Of a stretch of DNA of 27,002 bases, positions 16,750-24,336 are shown piece by piece. The stretch covers positions 1 to 27,002 of the forward strand of contig JBQTIU010000016.1 in the NCBI GenBank assembly GCA_052387815.1, in the 5' to 3' direction. The notes under the pieces were generated by a model that worked only from the letters and a program-made list of their open reading frames with translations, was not told where the DNA came from and ran no database searches. The stretch is from JBQTIU01 sp052387815 (GTDB taxonomy: Bacteria > Pseudomonadota > Alphaproteobacteria > CACIAM-22H2). Within the stretch, counting starts at the first letter, position 1; each line of letters begins with the position of its first letter. The translations under genes were made by a program, and so were the position numbers.

Positions 16750-16947
16750 CTATTTGTGCAGGTAGTAGCGGACGACCTTGCGGGCGTCGCCGGCCGCCAT
16801 GAGGGTGGTGCCGCGGGCCTTGCGTTTCATTTGCATCGCCCGCTTGCGCAAATTGTGGCGCTTGTAGGCGTGGGCGCGCTTGACCTTGCCCGTCCCCGTC
16901 AGCCAGAAGCGCTTCTTGGCGCTCGACTTGGTCTTGAGCTTGGGCAT
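16750..16947 (-). CDS. rpmI: 50S ribosomal protein L35
   Basis: A 65-residue basic protein with the complete L35 pattern MPKLKTKSSAKKRFWLTGTGKVKR, HNLRKRA and the VVRYYLHK-type C-terminus. It joins the large subunit near the exit tunnel. The start at 16947 is fixed by the conserved MPK N-terminus and by GAGGGAGA 6 bases upstream. Here rpmI is not behind infC but begins its own transcription unit, with a promoter at 17060-17088 and a structured leader. Confidence 0.98.
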   Translation of the reverse strand: MPKLKTKSSAKKRFWLTGTGKVKRAHAYKRHNLRKRAMQMKRKARGTTLMAAGDARKVVRYYLHK

Positions 16948-17053
16948 TTCGGTCTCCCTCGCAAAGCGAGAGGGCCTCGAAGGCCCCCGGGAACAAGAGC
17001 GGTTGGGCATGCCCCGGGGCCCCTGAAGGGCCCGGCCGTGGCCGCTCGCGAAG
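16948..17053 (-). promoter_or_regulatory. Structured mRNA leader of rpmI-rplT-pheST
   Basis: The predicted leader of about 106 nt folds into three GC-rich hairpins. 17017-17033 pairs GGGCCC with GGGCCC around a 5-nt loop. 16972-16986 pairs GGGCCT with AGGCCC around a 3-nt loop. 16956-16973 pairs the Shine-Dalgarno (GCGAGGG) with an upstream pyrimidine arm around a TTT loop, with a one-base bulge. The last two share bases 16972-16973 and cannot form together, so the leader could switch between an open and a hidden ribosome site. Confidence 0.55.
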
Positions 17054-17059
17054 GCTGGG

Positions 17060-17088
17060 TTTATAGCCGGCCGGGCGGGGGAAGGCAA
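17060..17088 (-). promoter_or_regulatory. Sigma-70-type promoter for rpmI-rplT-pheST
   Basis: On the minus strand TTGCCT (17088-17083), exactly 17 bp, then TATAAA (17065-17060, 5 of 6 to consensus). The expected start is near 17053. The remainder up to 17240 contains no gene; an inverted repeat TTCCAT GATAT ATGGAA lies at 17166-17182, upstream of the divergent plus-strand gene. Confidence 0.7.
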
Positions 17089-17240
17089 GCCGCGTGCCGA
17101 CCATTTCGGCGCCGACGGCGAGCGGGGGCGTGCGGCCCGAACCGTCCCCTACCGCTCGACGCGCGTTCCATGATATATGGAAAATCATCCCCCGTTCGTG
17201 GGGGTGGTGCCCCGGCGTCGATCCGGCCGAACTGCGAGTG

Positions 17241-18431
17241 ATGGCGATGCATAGAGTTTCGTTATCCCTGGCAACGATCTCGGTTTGCATTTCGACCCTG
17301 ACGGCGGTCGCGGTGGTGGTCCGCGACTTCGCCGTCGAACCCACGGCGGCGGTATCCCGCGCCGCCGCGCCGATTTCGCTCGGCGAGGCGCCGCCGCCCG
17401 GCGTCCTGGTGTCGACCTCTTGGTTGCCAGGCGAGCCGCATGCGAATCACTTGATCGGCCTCGCGTACAACTGGAATTGGCAGCCGGAGACGGGCTGGGT
17501 CCGGCCCGACCCCGGCAAGCCGTCGGCCGCCCTCCACCTCGAATCGTGGTACGGCGGCCTCGCCGAGCTGAATTTAGACCTCGAGCCGCCGTCCGGATTC
17601 AGCCCGTGGGCGGGCGGCCGGGCCTTGGGTTTCGAGGCCCTCTATGACGGCACCTTTGCCAGCCTCACGGTCGGCGGGAGCGCCTACCGTGCCGGCGCGG
17701 CCGGCGTGACGCTCACGGGCGGGACCGGCGCCGACCCGCTCATCCGCCTCAAGCAAGGATCCGGGGAGGCCGATGGAGCGCCGATCCTGCGCCTCGACCG
17801 CAGCGACGGCAGGGCCAGTCTTCTGGTCCGCGGCGGAGCGAACCCGCACTTGAGCTTGGCGTTCGGGGGCGAGGATGCCGCGGCCCTGGACGGCAAGGGG
17901 GCCGTCAAGTTCTCGGGGCCGATCGGGGAGGCGCCGTTCCTCGGCTTCGACGACGTGGGAGTGGACGCCATCTTGCTCGCCGCCAAACCGGAACCGGCCG
18001 ACCGCAACCCGCGCTTCGTGATATCCGCGACCGGCGCCCTCGCGTGGGGCGACGGGCAGGGCGCGCCCGACGCCGGCCTGTTCCGCAGCCAGCCTGGCCG
18101 GATCGCGACCCAAGGCGAGTTGGCGACCCAGGGCCTGATCCTCGGCGACCAAGGCTCGGTGATCACGCAGTTGCGGGTCCTGCCGGTCCAACTCAAACCC
18201 ACGCCGGTGGCCGGCCGCACGAGCGACGAACAGCGCTTCCGGGTCCCGCAGCTCTCCCTTTCCGACCTCGTATTCCTCAATGCGCCGGCGCAGGCCGCCG
18301 GGCTCGGCGTGGCGGGGGCGCGCGTGGCGGGCGAAGAAGAAGTCGCGATCACCTTCGTCAATCTCTCGGCCACGGCGGTAAGACCGACGGCGGGCATCTA
18401 TACGATCCTGGCGCTGCGCCTCGCCGACTGA
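17241..18431 (+). CDS. Exported or anchored protein with tail-fibre-like motif, function unknown
   Basis: A 396-residue protein. Residues 7-28 form one hydrophobic segment after a short basic start, a signal peptide or N-terminal anchor. The rest is glycine- and alanine-rich with alternating short strands, consistent with a beta-rich fibre. Around residues 260-300, ISATGALAWGDGQGAPDAG and LFRSQPGRIATQGELATQG resemble the repeated 'W-G-x-G-x-APDtnLyRs' element of phage tail-fibre and appendage proteins; this match is from memory. No enzyme motif was found. It sits alone on the plus strand inside the split translation cluster. ATG 17241 or 17247 could start it; neither has a good Shine-Dalgarno, so expression may be low. 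Confidence 0.65.
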   Translation: MAMHRVSLSLATISVCISTLTAVAVVVRDFAVEPTAAVSRAAAPISLGEAPPPGVLVSTSWLPGEPHANHLIGLAYNWNWQPETGWVRPDPGKPSAALHLESWYGGLAELNLDLEPPSGFSPWAGGRALGFEALYDGTFASLTVGGSAYRAGAAGVTLTGGTGADPLIRLKQGSGEADGAPILRLDRSDGRASLLVRGGANPHLSLAFGGEDAAALDGKGAVKFSGPIGEAPFLGFDDVGVDAILLAAKPEPADRNPRFVISATGALAWGDGQGAPDAGLFRSQPGRIATQGELATQGLILGDQGSVITQLRVLPVQLKPTPVAGRTSDEQRFRVPQLSLSDLVFLNAPAQAAGLGVAGARVAGEEEVAITFVNLSATAVRPTAGIYTILALRLAD

Positions 18432-18453
18432 ACCCGACCCCGACAAGGGGAAT

Positions 18454-18603
18454 TTCACCGCGGAGGGCGCAGAGGAAGGCGCAGAGAGCGCCGAGGGGAC
18501 CGCGACGCTGTTGCGATCCCAAATCGCGCGCCTTCGAGCGCGACGCCTCTTCTCCGCGTCCTCCGCGTCCTCCGCGTCCTTCTCCGCGATCTCTGCGGTT
18601 GAA
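18454..18603. repeat. Long imperfect inverted repeat with 9-bp tandem repeats
   Basis: The left arm (about 18454-18496, beginning TTCACCGCGGAGGGCGCAG) recurs in inverted, diverged form in the right arm (about 18546-18603). The right arm contains three exact tandem copies of CTCCGCGTC at 18552-18578. Such CGCAGAG/CTCTGCG repeat pairs are dispersed between genes in many GC-rich genomes. It occupies the gap between two convergent genes and may act as a bidirectional mRNA end or as a mobile palindrome. Confidence 0.65.
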
Positions 18604-18614
18604 TTCCTCTTGCA

Positions 18615-18632
18615 GGGGCGGGGCAACGCCCC
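18615..18632. terminator. Hairpin in convergent gap
   Basis: GGGGCG GGGCAA CGCCCC makes a 6-bp GC stem just past the flavoprotein gene's stop and downstream of the plus-strand gene. A second pairing AGGGGC with GCCCCT (18614-18619 and 18646-18651) encloses it. No T-run. Confidence 0.35.
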
Positions 18633-18649
18633 CGGTTTGAAACTTGCCC

Positions 18650-21094
18650 CTACGCCTTGACGCGCAGTCCCTTGGGATCGTAGGGCGCGGCGAGCCCGGC
18701 CTTCGCCGTGAAGCGCCGGCCGGCGATATCGAGCTCGAATTCGGCCCCGGCGATGAATGCCGCATCGACGCCGTCGGGATGGCGCACGTAGCCCATGGCG
18801 ACGGCGCGGCCCAGCGTGTGGCCGAAGGCAGCGGAGGTCACCGAACCCGCGATCCGGCCATGGACCAGGATCGGCTCCTCGCCCAGGGGCAAGGCCGCGG
18901 GATCGTCGAGCACGAAGACGAGAAGACGCTTTGCAAGCGGCTTGCCCCTCTGGCGCAACAGGGCATCGCGGCCAAGGAAGGGCGTGGTCTTGTCGAGGCG
19001 CACGGCGAAGCCCAAGCCCGCCTCGAAGGGCGTGTCATCGGAGGTCAGCTCGCGGCCCCAGGCGCGATAGGCCTTTTCCATGCGCAAGGAGTCGATGGCG
19101 TAGTAGCCGGCGTCCTTGAGGCCGAACTCTCGCCCGGCCTCGGCGAGCGCGTCATAGAGGTGGGCCGCGAACTCGACCGGGACGTAAAGCTCCCATCCGA
19201 GTTCGCCGACATAGGTGATGCGCGCCGCGCGCACGGGTGCCCCGGCGATCGCGATCTCGCGCACGGTGGCGAAGGGGAAGGCGGCGTTGCCGAGGTCGGC
19301 ATCGCCAAGACGCTGCAGAAGCTCGCGCGAGCGCGGGCCCATCACCCCCAGCACCGCATAGGCCCGCCCGACGTCGCGCAAAGCGACGCGGGCGCCCTCT
19401 TGGATATGGCGCTTCAGCCAGTGGAGGTCGCGGGTGGTCTGGCCCGAGCCCGTGACGATGAAATAGGAGTCCTCGGCCAAGCGCGCGACGGTCAAGTCCG
19501 ACTCGAACCCGCCCTGCTCGTTGAGCAGCGCCGTATAGACGATGCGGCCCGGCGCCACCGCGACGTCGTTGGCGGCGAGGCGCTGCAACACCGCCTCCGC
19601 GTCCGGCCCTGCGAGGAGGAACTTGGAGAACGAGGTCTGGTCGAACACCGCCACCCCCTCGCGCGCCGCCCGGTGCTCGGCGGCGGCACAGGGGAACCAG
19701 TTCTGGCGGCCGAACGAGTAGATCGTCTCCGGTTCGACCCCGTCGGGCGCGAACCAGTTGGCTCGTTCCCAGCCCATCTTGGCGCCGAAACAGGCGCCCT
19801 TGGCCTTGAGTCGGTCGTAGAACGGCGAGCGGCGCAGGCCCCGCCCGCTCATAAGCTCGCGGTTGGGGAAGGCGATGAAATAATGCACGCCGACGATCTC
19901 GCTGGCGCGGGCGGCGAGAAACCGGCGCTCGCCGTGGAAGGGCGCGAAGCGCCTGATGTCGACCGGCCACAAGTCCATCGGCGGGCGGTCGCCGACGATC
20001 CATTCGGCGAGCGCCTTGCCGGCGCCGCCGGCGGCGGCGATGCCGCCCGAGCAGAACCCGGCGGCGACGTAATAGCGGCGGACCTCGGGCGCCTCGCCGA
20101 GGAGGAAGGCATTGTCGGGGGTGAAGCTCTCCGGGCCGTTGAGCAGCATACGCACTTGGGCGGTCTCGAGCGCCGGCACGCGCGCGATGGCGTTGGTCAT
20201 CAGGACCTCGAACTGGTCCCAATCCTCGTTGAGCGTCTGGAAGGCGAAGCCCTCCGGGATGCCGTCCATGCCCCACGGCTTAGCCCACGGGTCGAACCCG
20301 CCCATCAGCAGCCCGCCCACCTCTTCCTTGAAATAGACATGGCCGTCCGGGTCGCGCATCACCGGCAGGTCGGGCGCCACGCCGTCGATCGGCCGGGTGA
20401 CGATGTACATGTGCTCGCAAGCATGGAGAGGCACCGTCACGCCGCTGGCGCGCGCCAACTCGCGCGCCCACATGCCGGCTGCGTTGACCACGACCTCGCA
20501 CCCGATGTCGCCCGCCGAGCTGCGCACGCCGGCGACCGCGCCGTTCCGCAACTCGACCTCGGTGACCTTGACGTTCTCGAACAGCCGGGCGCCGCGGGCC
20601 CGCGCCCCCTTGGCGAGCGCCTGGGTGATGTCGGCGGGATTGGCCTTGCCGTCGCCCTCGATCCACACTGCGCCGACCAGACCCTCGGTGCGCATCGGGG
20701 GATAGAGCTTCGCCGCCTCGGCGAGCCCGATCTCATGGGCCTCGATGCCGTAGGCGCGCGCCAAGGCGGCATTGCGCCGGAGCTGGGTCAGGCGCTCGGC
20801 GGTGCGCGCGAGCGACAGGCTGCCGCAGCGTTTCCACCCGGTCGCCTGGCCGGTCTCGGCCTCGAGCTCGGCATACAGCCGCGCGCTGTAGCGGATGAGC
20901 TGCGTCAAGTTGCTCGACGAGCGGAGCTGGCCAACCAGGCCGGCGGCGTGCCAAGTGGTGCCGCAACTGAGGCTGCCCTGCTCGAGGAGGACGACGTCGC
21001 GCCAGCCCAATTGCGTCAAGTGATAGGCGAGGCTGCAGCCGACGATGCCGCCCCCGACGACGACCGCGCGTGCCTGTGCTGGTAGGTCCGCCAT
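18650..21094 (-). CDS. FAD-dependent dimethylglycine/sarcosine dehydrogenase-family protein
   Basis: An 814-residue two-part enzyme. Residues about 9-390 are a DAO-type FAD domain: GGGIVGCS (14-21), then SCGTTWHAAGL, whose His49 corresponds to the histidine that carries covalent FAD in dimethylglycine and sarcosine dehydrogenases, and FCSGGIAAAGGAGKALAEWI near the FAD site. Residues about 430-810 form the GcvT-like folate-binding part (GVAVFDQTSFSKFLLAGPDA, LGVMGPRSRELL, YVGELGWELYVP, DSLRMEKAYRAWGRELTSDD). The expected reaction is oxidative N-demethylation of a methylated glycine, passing formaldehyde to tetrahydrofolate. GGGAGG precedes ATG 21094 by 8 bases. It begins 35 bp after infC on the same strand, so it is likely read through from thrS-infC. 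Exact substrate is unresolved. Confidence 0.9.
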   Translation of the reverse strand: MADLPAQARAVVVGGGIVGCSLAYHLTQLGWRDVVLLEQGSLSCGTTWHAAGLVGQLRSSSNLTQLIRYSARLYAELEAETGQATGWKRCGSLSLARTAERLTQLRRNAALARAYGIEAHEIGLAEAAKLYPPMRTEGLVGAVWIEGDGKANPADITQALAKGARARGARLFENVKVTEVELRNGAVAGVRSSAGDIGCEVVVNAAGMWARELARASGVTVPLHACEHMYIVTRPIDGVAPDLPVMRDPDGHVYFKEEVGGLLMGGFDPWAKPWGMDGIPEGFAFQTLNEDWDQFEVLMTNAIARVPALETAQVRMLLNGPESFTPDNAFLLGEAPEVRRYYVAAGFCSGGIAAAGGAGKALAEWIVGDRPPMDLWPVDIRRFAPFHGERRFLAARASEIVGVHYFIAFPNRELMSGRGLRRSPFYDRLKAKGACFGAKMGWERANWFAPDGVEPETIYSFGRQNWFPCAAAEHRAAREGVAVFDQTSFSKFLLAGPDAEAVLQRLAANDVAVAPGRIVYTALLNEQGGFESDLTVARLAEDSYFIVTGSGQTTRDLHWLKRHIQEGARVALRDVGRAYAVLGVMGPRSRELLQRLGDADLGNAAFPFATVREIAIAGAPVRAARITYVGELGWELYVPVEFAAHLYDALAEAGREFGLKDAGYYAIDSLRMEKAYRAWGRELTSDDTPFEAGLGFAVRLDKTTPFLGRDALLRQRGKPLAKRLLVFVLDDPAALPLGEEPILVHGRIAGSVTSAAFGHTLGRAVAMGYVRHPDGVDAAFIAGAEFELDIAGRRFTAKAGLAAPYDPKGLRVKA

Positions 21095-21129
21095 CGCGCC
21101 GCCTCCCGGGCCGGCCACGCCGGGTTCGG

Positions 21130-21666
21130 CTATTTCGGCACCACCACCATGGTGATCTGGCGGCCTTCGAGGCGCGGCAGCTGCTCGACCTTGGCGAGAT
21201 CGCCGAGATCGGCCTTGACCCGGTCGAGGAGCTTGGCGCCGAGATCTTGGTGCACCATCTCGCGGCCGCGGAAGCGCAGCGTGATCTTGACCTTGTCGCC
21301 CTCGGCGAGGAAGCGGGTCATCGAGCGCCGCTTGACCTCGTAATCGTGGTCATCGATGCCCGGCCGCATCTTGATTTCCTTGATGTCGATGACCTTCTGC
21401 TTCTTGCGGGCCTCGTTCCGCTTCTTTTGGACCTCGTATTTGTATTTGCCGATATCGAGCAGCTTGCACACCGGCGGATCGGCATTCGGGGACACTTCGA
21501 CGAGATCGAGATCGGCGTCGTAGGCCCGTTGCAAGCCTTCGTGCAGGCTGACGACGCCGACCATCTCCCCGGTTTCGTCGATCAGCCGAATGTTTGGCGC
21601 TTCGATCCGATCGTTGGTGCGCGGACCGCTCTTGGTCGGCGCGGATACCATCATGCGGCGAGCGAT
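21130..21666 (-). CDS. infC: Translation initiation factor IF-3
   Basis: A 178-residue IF-3 that keeps 30S subunits free and checks start codons. The N-domain has GPRTNDRIEAPNIRLID and LVEVSPNADPPVCKLLD. The lysine-rich linker is QKKRNEARKKQKVIDIKEI and the C-domain has KMRPGIDDHDYEVK and KVKITLRFRGREM. I place the start at ATC 21666, giving ATC GCT CGC CGC ATG, because AGGAG (21679-21675) is 8 bases upstream of it but 20 bases from the first ATG (21654). Rare IF-3 start codons (AUU in E. coli) let the factor repress its own translation. It follows thrS by 60 bp. Confidence 0.96.
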   Translation of the reverse strand: MARRMMVSAPTKSGPRTNDRIEAPNIRLIDETGEMVGVVSLHEGLQRAYDADLDLVEVSPNADPPVCKLLDIGKYKYEVQKKRNEARKKQKVIDIKEIKMRPGIDDHDYEVKRRSMTRFLAEGDKVKITLRFRGREMVHQDLGAKLLDRVKADLGDLAKVEQLPRLEGRQITMVVVPK

Positions 21667-21726
21667 CGCGACTTCTCCTCTTTCCGTTGATCCTCGATCC
21701 TGAGCGCACCGGCGGTTAGCGACCGG

Positions 21727-23643
21727 TTAACGGCCGGGCGCTTCGGCCTCCGTCCGGACTCTAGCGACGGCGTCGGCGAGTGCAAGCGTTTCTTGCGCGG
21801 CCCCGCCCAGGCGGCGCAGCACGACCGACCCGCCCTCGACCTCGCGCCGGCCGATCGCGAACAGGAGCGGCACCTTGGCGAGCGCGTGTTCGCGCACCTT
21901 GTAGCCGATTTTCTCGTTGCGCAGGTCGAGCTCGACCCGCAAGCCCGCCGCGGCCATCGCGGCCGCGACCCGGCGGGCGTAGGGGTCGGCGTCGGAGGTG
22001 ATGGTCGCGACCACGCCCTGCACGGGCGCCAGCCACAGCGGCAGCTTGCCGGCGTAGTGCTCGATGAGCACGCCGATGAAGCGCTCGAACGAGCCGAGCA
22101 TCGCCCGGTGCAGCATCACCGGCCGGTGCTTGTCCCCGTCCTCGCCGATATACGAGGCATCCAGCCGCTCGGGCAGCACGAAATCGACCTGGAGAGTCCC
22201 GCACTGCCACTCGCGGCCGATGGCGTCGCGCAGGATGAAGTCGAGCTTCGGCCCGTAGAAAGCGCCCTCGCCCGGGGTGCGGACGAGGTCGAGCCCGGCG
22301 GCGGTGCCTGCATCCATGAGCGCCTTTTCGGCCTTGTCCCAAATCGCATCGGTGCCGGCGCGCCGGGCCGGCCGGTCGGAATACTTGATGGTGACGTCGG
22401 TGAAGCCGAGGTCGCGGTAGACGCCGCGCAAGAGGTCGCAATAGGCGGTGCTCTCCGAGGTGATCTGGTCCTCGGTGCAGAAGATGTGCGCGTCGTCCTG
22501 CGTGAAGGCGCGCACGCGCATGATGCCGTGCAGCGCACCGGAGGGCTCGTAGCGGTGGCAGGCGCCGAATTCGGCCATGCGCAAGGGCAGGTCGCGATAG
22601 CTCTTGAGGCCGTGGCGGAAGATCTGCACGTGACAGGGGCAGTTCATCGGTTTCAAGGCGAAGACCCGTCGGTCCTCGGTCTCGGCGATGAACATGTGCT
22701 CGCGGAACTTGTCCCAGTGGCCGGACGCCTCCCACAGCGAGCGGTCGACGAGCTGGGGCGTGCGCACCTCGATGTAGCCGGCGCCCGCCAGCTGGCGGCG
22801 GATATAGTCCTGGAGGGTGCGGTACAGCGTCCAGCCGTTGGCATGCCAGAACACCGCGCCCACCGCCTCGTCCTGGAGGTGGAACAGCCCCATCTCGCGC
22901 CCCAGGCGCCGATGGTCGCGCTTTTCGGCTTCCTCGAGCCGGCGGAGATGGGCCTCGAGCTCGTCCTGGCTGGCGAAGGCGGTGCCGTAGATGCGCTGGA
23001 GCTGGGCGTTGCGCGCGTCGCCCCGCCAATAGGCGCCGGCGAGCTTCGTCAGCTTGAACGCCTTGCCGAGCTTGGCCGTTGAGGGCAGATGCGGGCCCTG
23101 GCACAGGTCGAGCCAGCCGCCCTGGCGGTAGATCGAGATCGGCTCGTCCTGCGGCATCTGCTCGATCCACTCGGCCTTGTAGGTCTCGCCCTGGCGCTTG
23201 AAGAACTCGATCGCCGCGCCGCGCTCCCAAATCTCGCGCGCGATCGGCTCGTCGCGGTCGACGATGTCGCGCATCCGCGCCTCGATCCGCGGTAGGTCCT
23301 CGGGGGTGAACGGCTCGCGGCGGGCGAAATCGTAGTAGAAGCCGTCCTCGGTCGCGGGACCGAAGGTCACTTGCGTGCCGGGATAGAGCTCTTGGACCGC
23401 TTCCGCCATCACGTGGGCGGCGTCGTGGCGCAGCAAAGCGAGCGCGTCGGCGTGCTTGGCGGTGACGATCTCGACCGCGGCGTCGCGCTCGACGGCGGCC
23501 TTCAAGTCCGCGAGCGCGCCGTCGACCTTGATCGCCAGCGCCGCCTTGGCCAGCCCCGGCCCGATCGCGCGCGCGATCTCCTCGCCGCTCACGGCGGACG
23601 CAAAGTTCCTGAGGCTGCCGTCGGGCAGCTTGATCGCGACCAT
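21727..23643 (-). CDS. thrS: Threonine--tRNA ligase
   Basis: A 638-residue class II synthetase of full length. An N-terminal TGS domain (1-60) is followed by the editing domain with His73, His77, Cys181 and His185 (HDAAH, CQGPH) that clears Ser-tRNA-Thr. The catalytic zinc ligands are all present: Cys335 (PMNCPCH), His386 (TQDDAHIF) and His512 (VMLHRAMLGSFERF). The C-terminal anticodon domain follows. ATG 23643 is preferred; an in-frame GTG at 23649 would add two residues. It leads thrS-infC and the flavoprotein gene, with a promoter at 23687-23714. No T-box or thrS-like operator structure was seen. Confidence 0.98.
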   Translation of the reverse strand: MVAIKLPDGSLRNFASAVSGEEIARAIGPGLAKAALAIKVDGALADLKAAVERDAAVEIVTAKHADALALLRHDAAHVMAEAVQELYPGTQVTFGPATEDGFYYDFARREPFTPEDLPRIEARMRDIVDRDEPIAREIWERGAAIEFFKRQGETYKAEWIEQMPQDEPISIYRQGGWLDLCQGPHLPSTAKLGKAFKLTKLAGAYWRGDARNAQLQRIYGTAFASQDELEAHLRRLEEAEKRDHRRLGREMGLFHLQDEAVGAVFWHANGWTLYRTLQDYIRRQLAGAGYIEVRTPQLVDRSLWEASGHWDKFREHMFIAETEDRRVFALKPMNCPCHVQIFRHGLKSYRDLPLRMAEFGACHRYEPSGALHGIMRVRAFTQDDAHIFCTEDQITSESTAYCDLLRGVYRDLGFTDVTIKYSDRPARRAGTDAIWDKAEKALMDAGTAAGLDLVRTPGEGAFYGPKLDFILRDAIGREWQCGTLQVDFVLPERLDASYIGEDGDKHRPVMLHRAMLGSFERFIGVLIEHYAGKLPLWLAPVQGVVATITSDADPYARRVAAAMAAAGLRVELDLRNEKIGYKVREHALAKVPLLFAIGRREVEGGSVVLRRLGGAAQETLALADAVARVRTEAEAPGR

Positions 23644-23686
23644 CGACACCCACGAGGTTGCGGGGAGGACCGCCCGGGAAGGCCGG

Positions 23687-23714
23687 AATGTAGTGGGAAT
23701 CCGCCGGCTGTCAA
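23687..23714 (-). promoter_or_regulatory. Promoter for thrS-infC
   Basis: On the minus strand a perfect TTGACA (23714-23709), a 16-bp spacer, and TACATT (23692-23687, 4 of 6). Predicted leader is about 37 bases. It lies in the 99-bp gap between the toxin gene and thrS. Confidence 0.65.
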
Positions 23715-23742
23715 GGAATTGGCCGGGCGAGGCAGGTAATCC

Positions 23743-24012
23743 CTAGGAGACGATCGGAACCTTGTGCTGCTGTATATAGGGAACCAGGATCTCGCCCTCG
23801 TCGAACATGTACACGATCTCGAAGTCCCCCACATCGACGACGAAGAGGTCGGGCCAGTTGGCGAGGCGGCGGTGGTCAGGGGGAAGCGGATCGGAGGTGA
23901 GCAACAGCAGCCTTGCCGTGAGTCGATTTACGTCGGCGGACCGGCAAGCGGCCAGGAACTTTCGCGCGTCGTTTCCCAACCGCAGTCGCCAGCTTCTCTG
24001 CGCTCCTCTCAT
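23743..24012 (-). CDS. RelE/ParE-superfamily-like toxin (putative)
   Basis: An 89-residue protein. An N-terminal helix pair (DARKFLAACRSADVNRLTAR LLLL region) precedes LTSDPLPPDHRRLANWPDLF and the strand block VVDVGDFEIVYMFDEGEILV, aligning with the RelE fold's 'DP-x-RL-x-x-PDL-x-x-x-VGDYRI-Y' pattern. RelE toxins cleave mRNA on the ribosome. The usual basic C-terminal residues are replaced by IQQHKVPIVS, so activity or target may differ. AGGAGGGGGG directly precedes ATG 24012, a strong ribosome site. The start lies inside the antitoxin gene, in another frame, with a 137-bp overlap. Confidence 0.6.
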   Translation of the reverse strand: MRGAQRSWRLRLGNDARKFLAACRSADVNRLTARLLLLTSDPLPPDHRRLANWPDLFVVDVGDFEIVYMFDEGEILVPYIQQHKVPIVS

Positions 24013-24292
24013 CTCCCCCCTCCTGCCTGGCTAGGATGCCGAAGAGAAACCGCATCGTCTCCTCGTGGCTCATGTACTCCGCCTCCTTATGCGCCTTCAT
24101 CGCCGCAGCCCCCAGCACATAGTCATCCGAGGCCTGCAACCGCTTGTAGTCCTGCGCCGAGAGCAAGACCGCGACCATGCGGCCGTTCCGGCTGATCTTG
24201 ACGGGGCGGTCCCGCGCCGCGTCGAGGTAAACGCCGAACCGGTTCTTGACCTCGGTTGCCGAAACCGCATGATCCGGTGCGCGCTTGGCCAT
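23876..24292 (-). CDS. Phd/YefM-family antitoxin
   Basis: A 138-residue protein whose first 80 or so residues fit Phd/YefM: VSATEVKNRFGVYLDAARDRP, VKISRNGRMVAVLLSAQDYKRL (dimeric DNA-binding part), then YMSHEETMRFLFGIL, the type of helix that wraps the toxin. From about residue 95 the sequence becomes arginine- and lysine-rich and lies over the toxin gene in another frame, so the last 45 residues look like an acquired tail after loss of the usual stop. GGGGATGG precedes ATG 24292. It should neutralise the downstream toxin and repress their promoter at the repeats at 24337-24353. Confidence 0.75.
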   Translation of the reverse strand: MAKRAPDHAVSATEVKNRFGVYLDAARDRPVKISRNGRMVAVLLSAQDYKRLQASDDYVLGAAAMKAHKEAEYMSHEETMRFLFGILARQEGGDERSAEKLATAVGKRRAKVPGRLPVRRRKSTHGKAAVAHLRSASP

Positions 24293-24336
24293 GGACCATC
24301 CCCGCGAACGAATTTTGGGCTAAATAGGCGAAACAG

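Noticed and set aside
18552..18578. Possible CRISPR array from tandem repeats
   Set aside because: The units are 9 bp with no spacers, so this is a simple tandem repeat.
18644..21085. An 813-codon plus-strand open frame opposite the flavoprotein gene
   Set aside because: The minus strand encodes a full-length enzyme with FAD and GcvT motifs; the opposite frame is a shadow without any family features.
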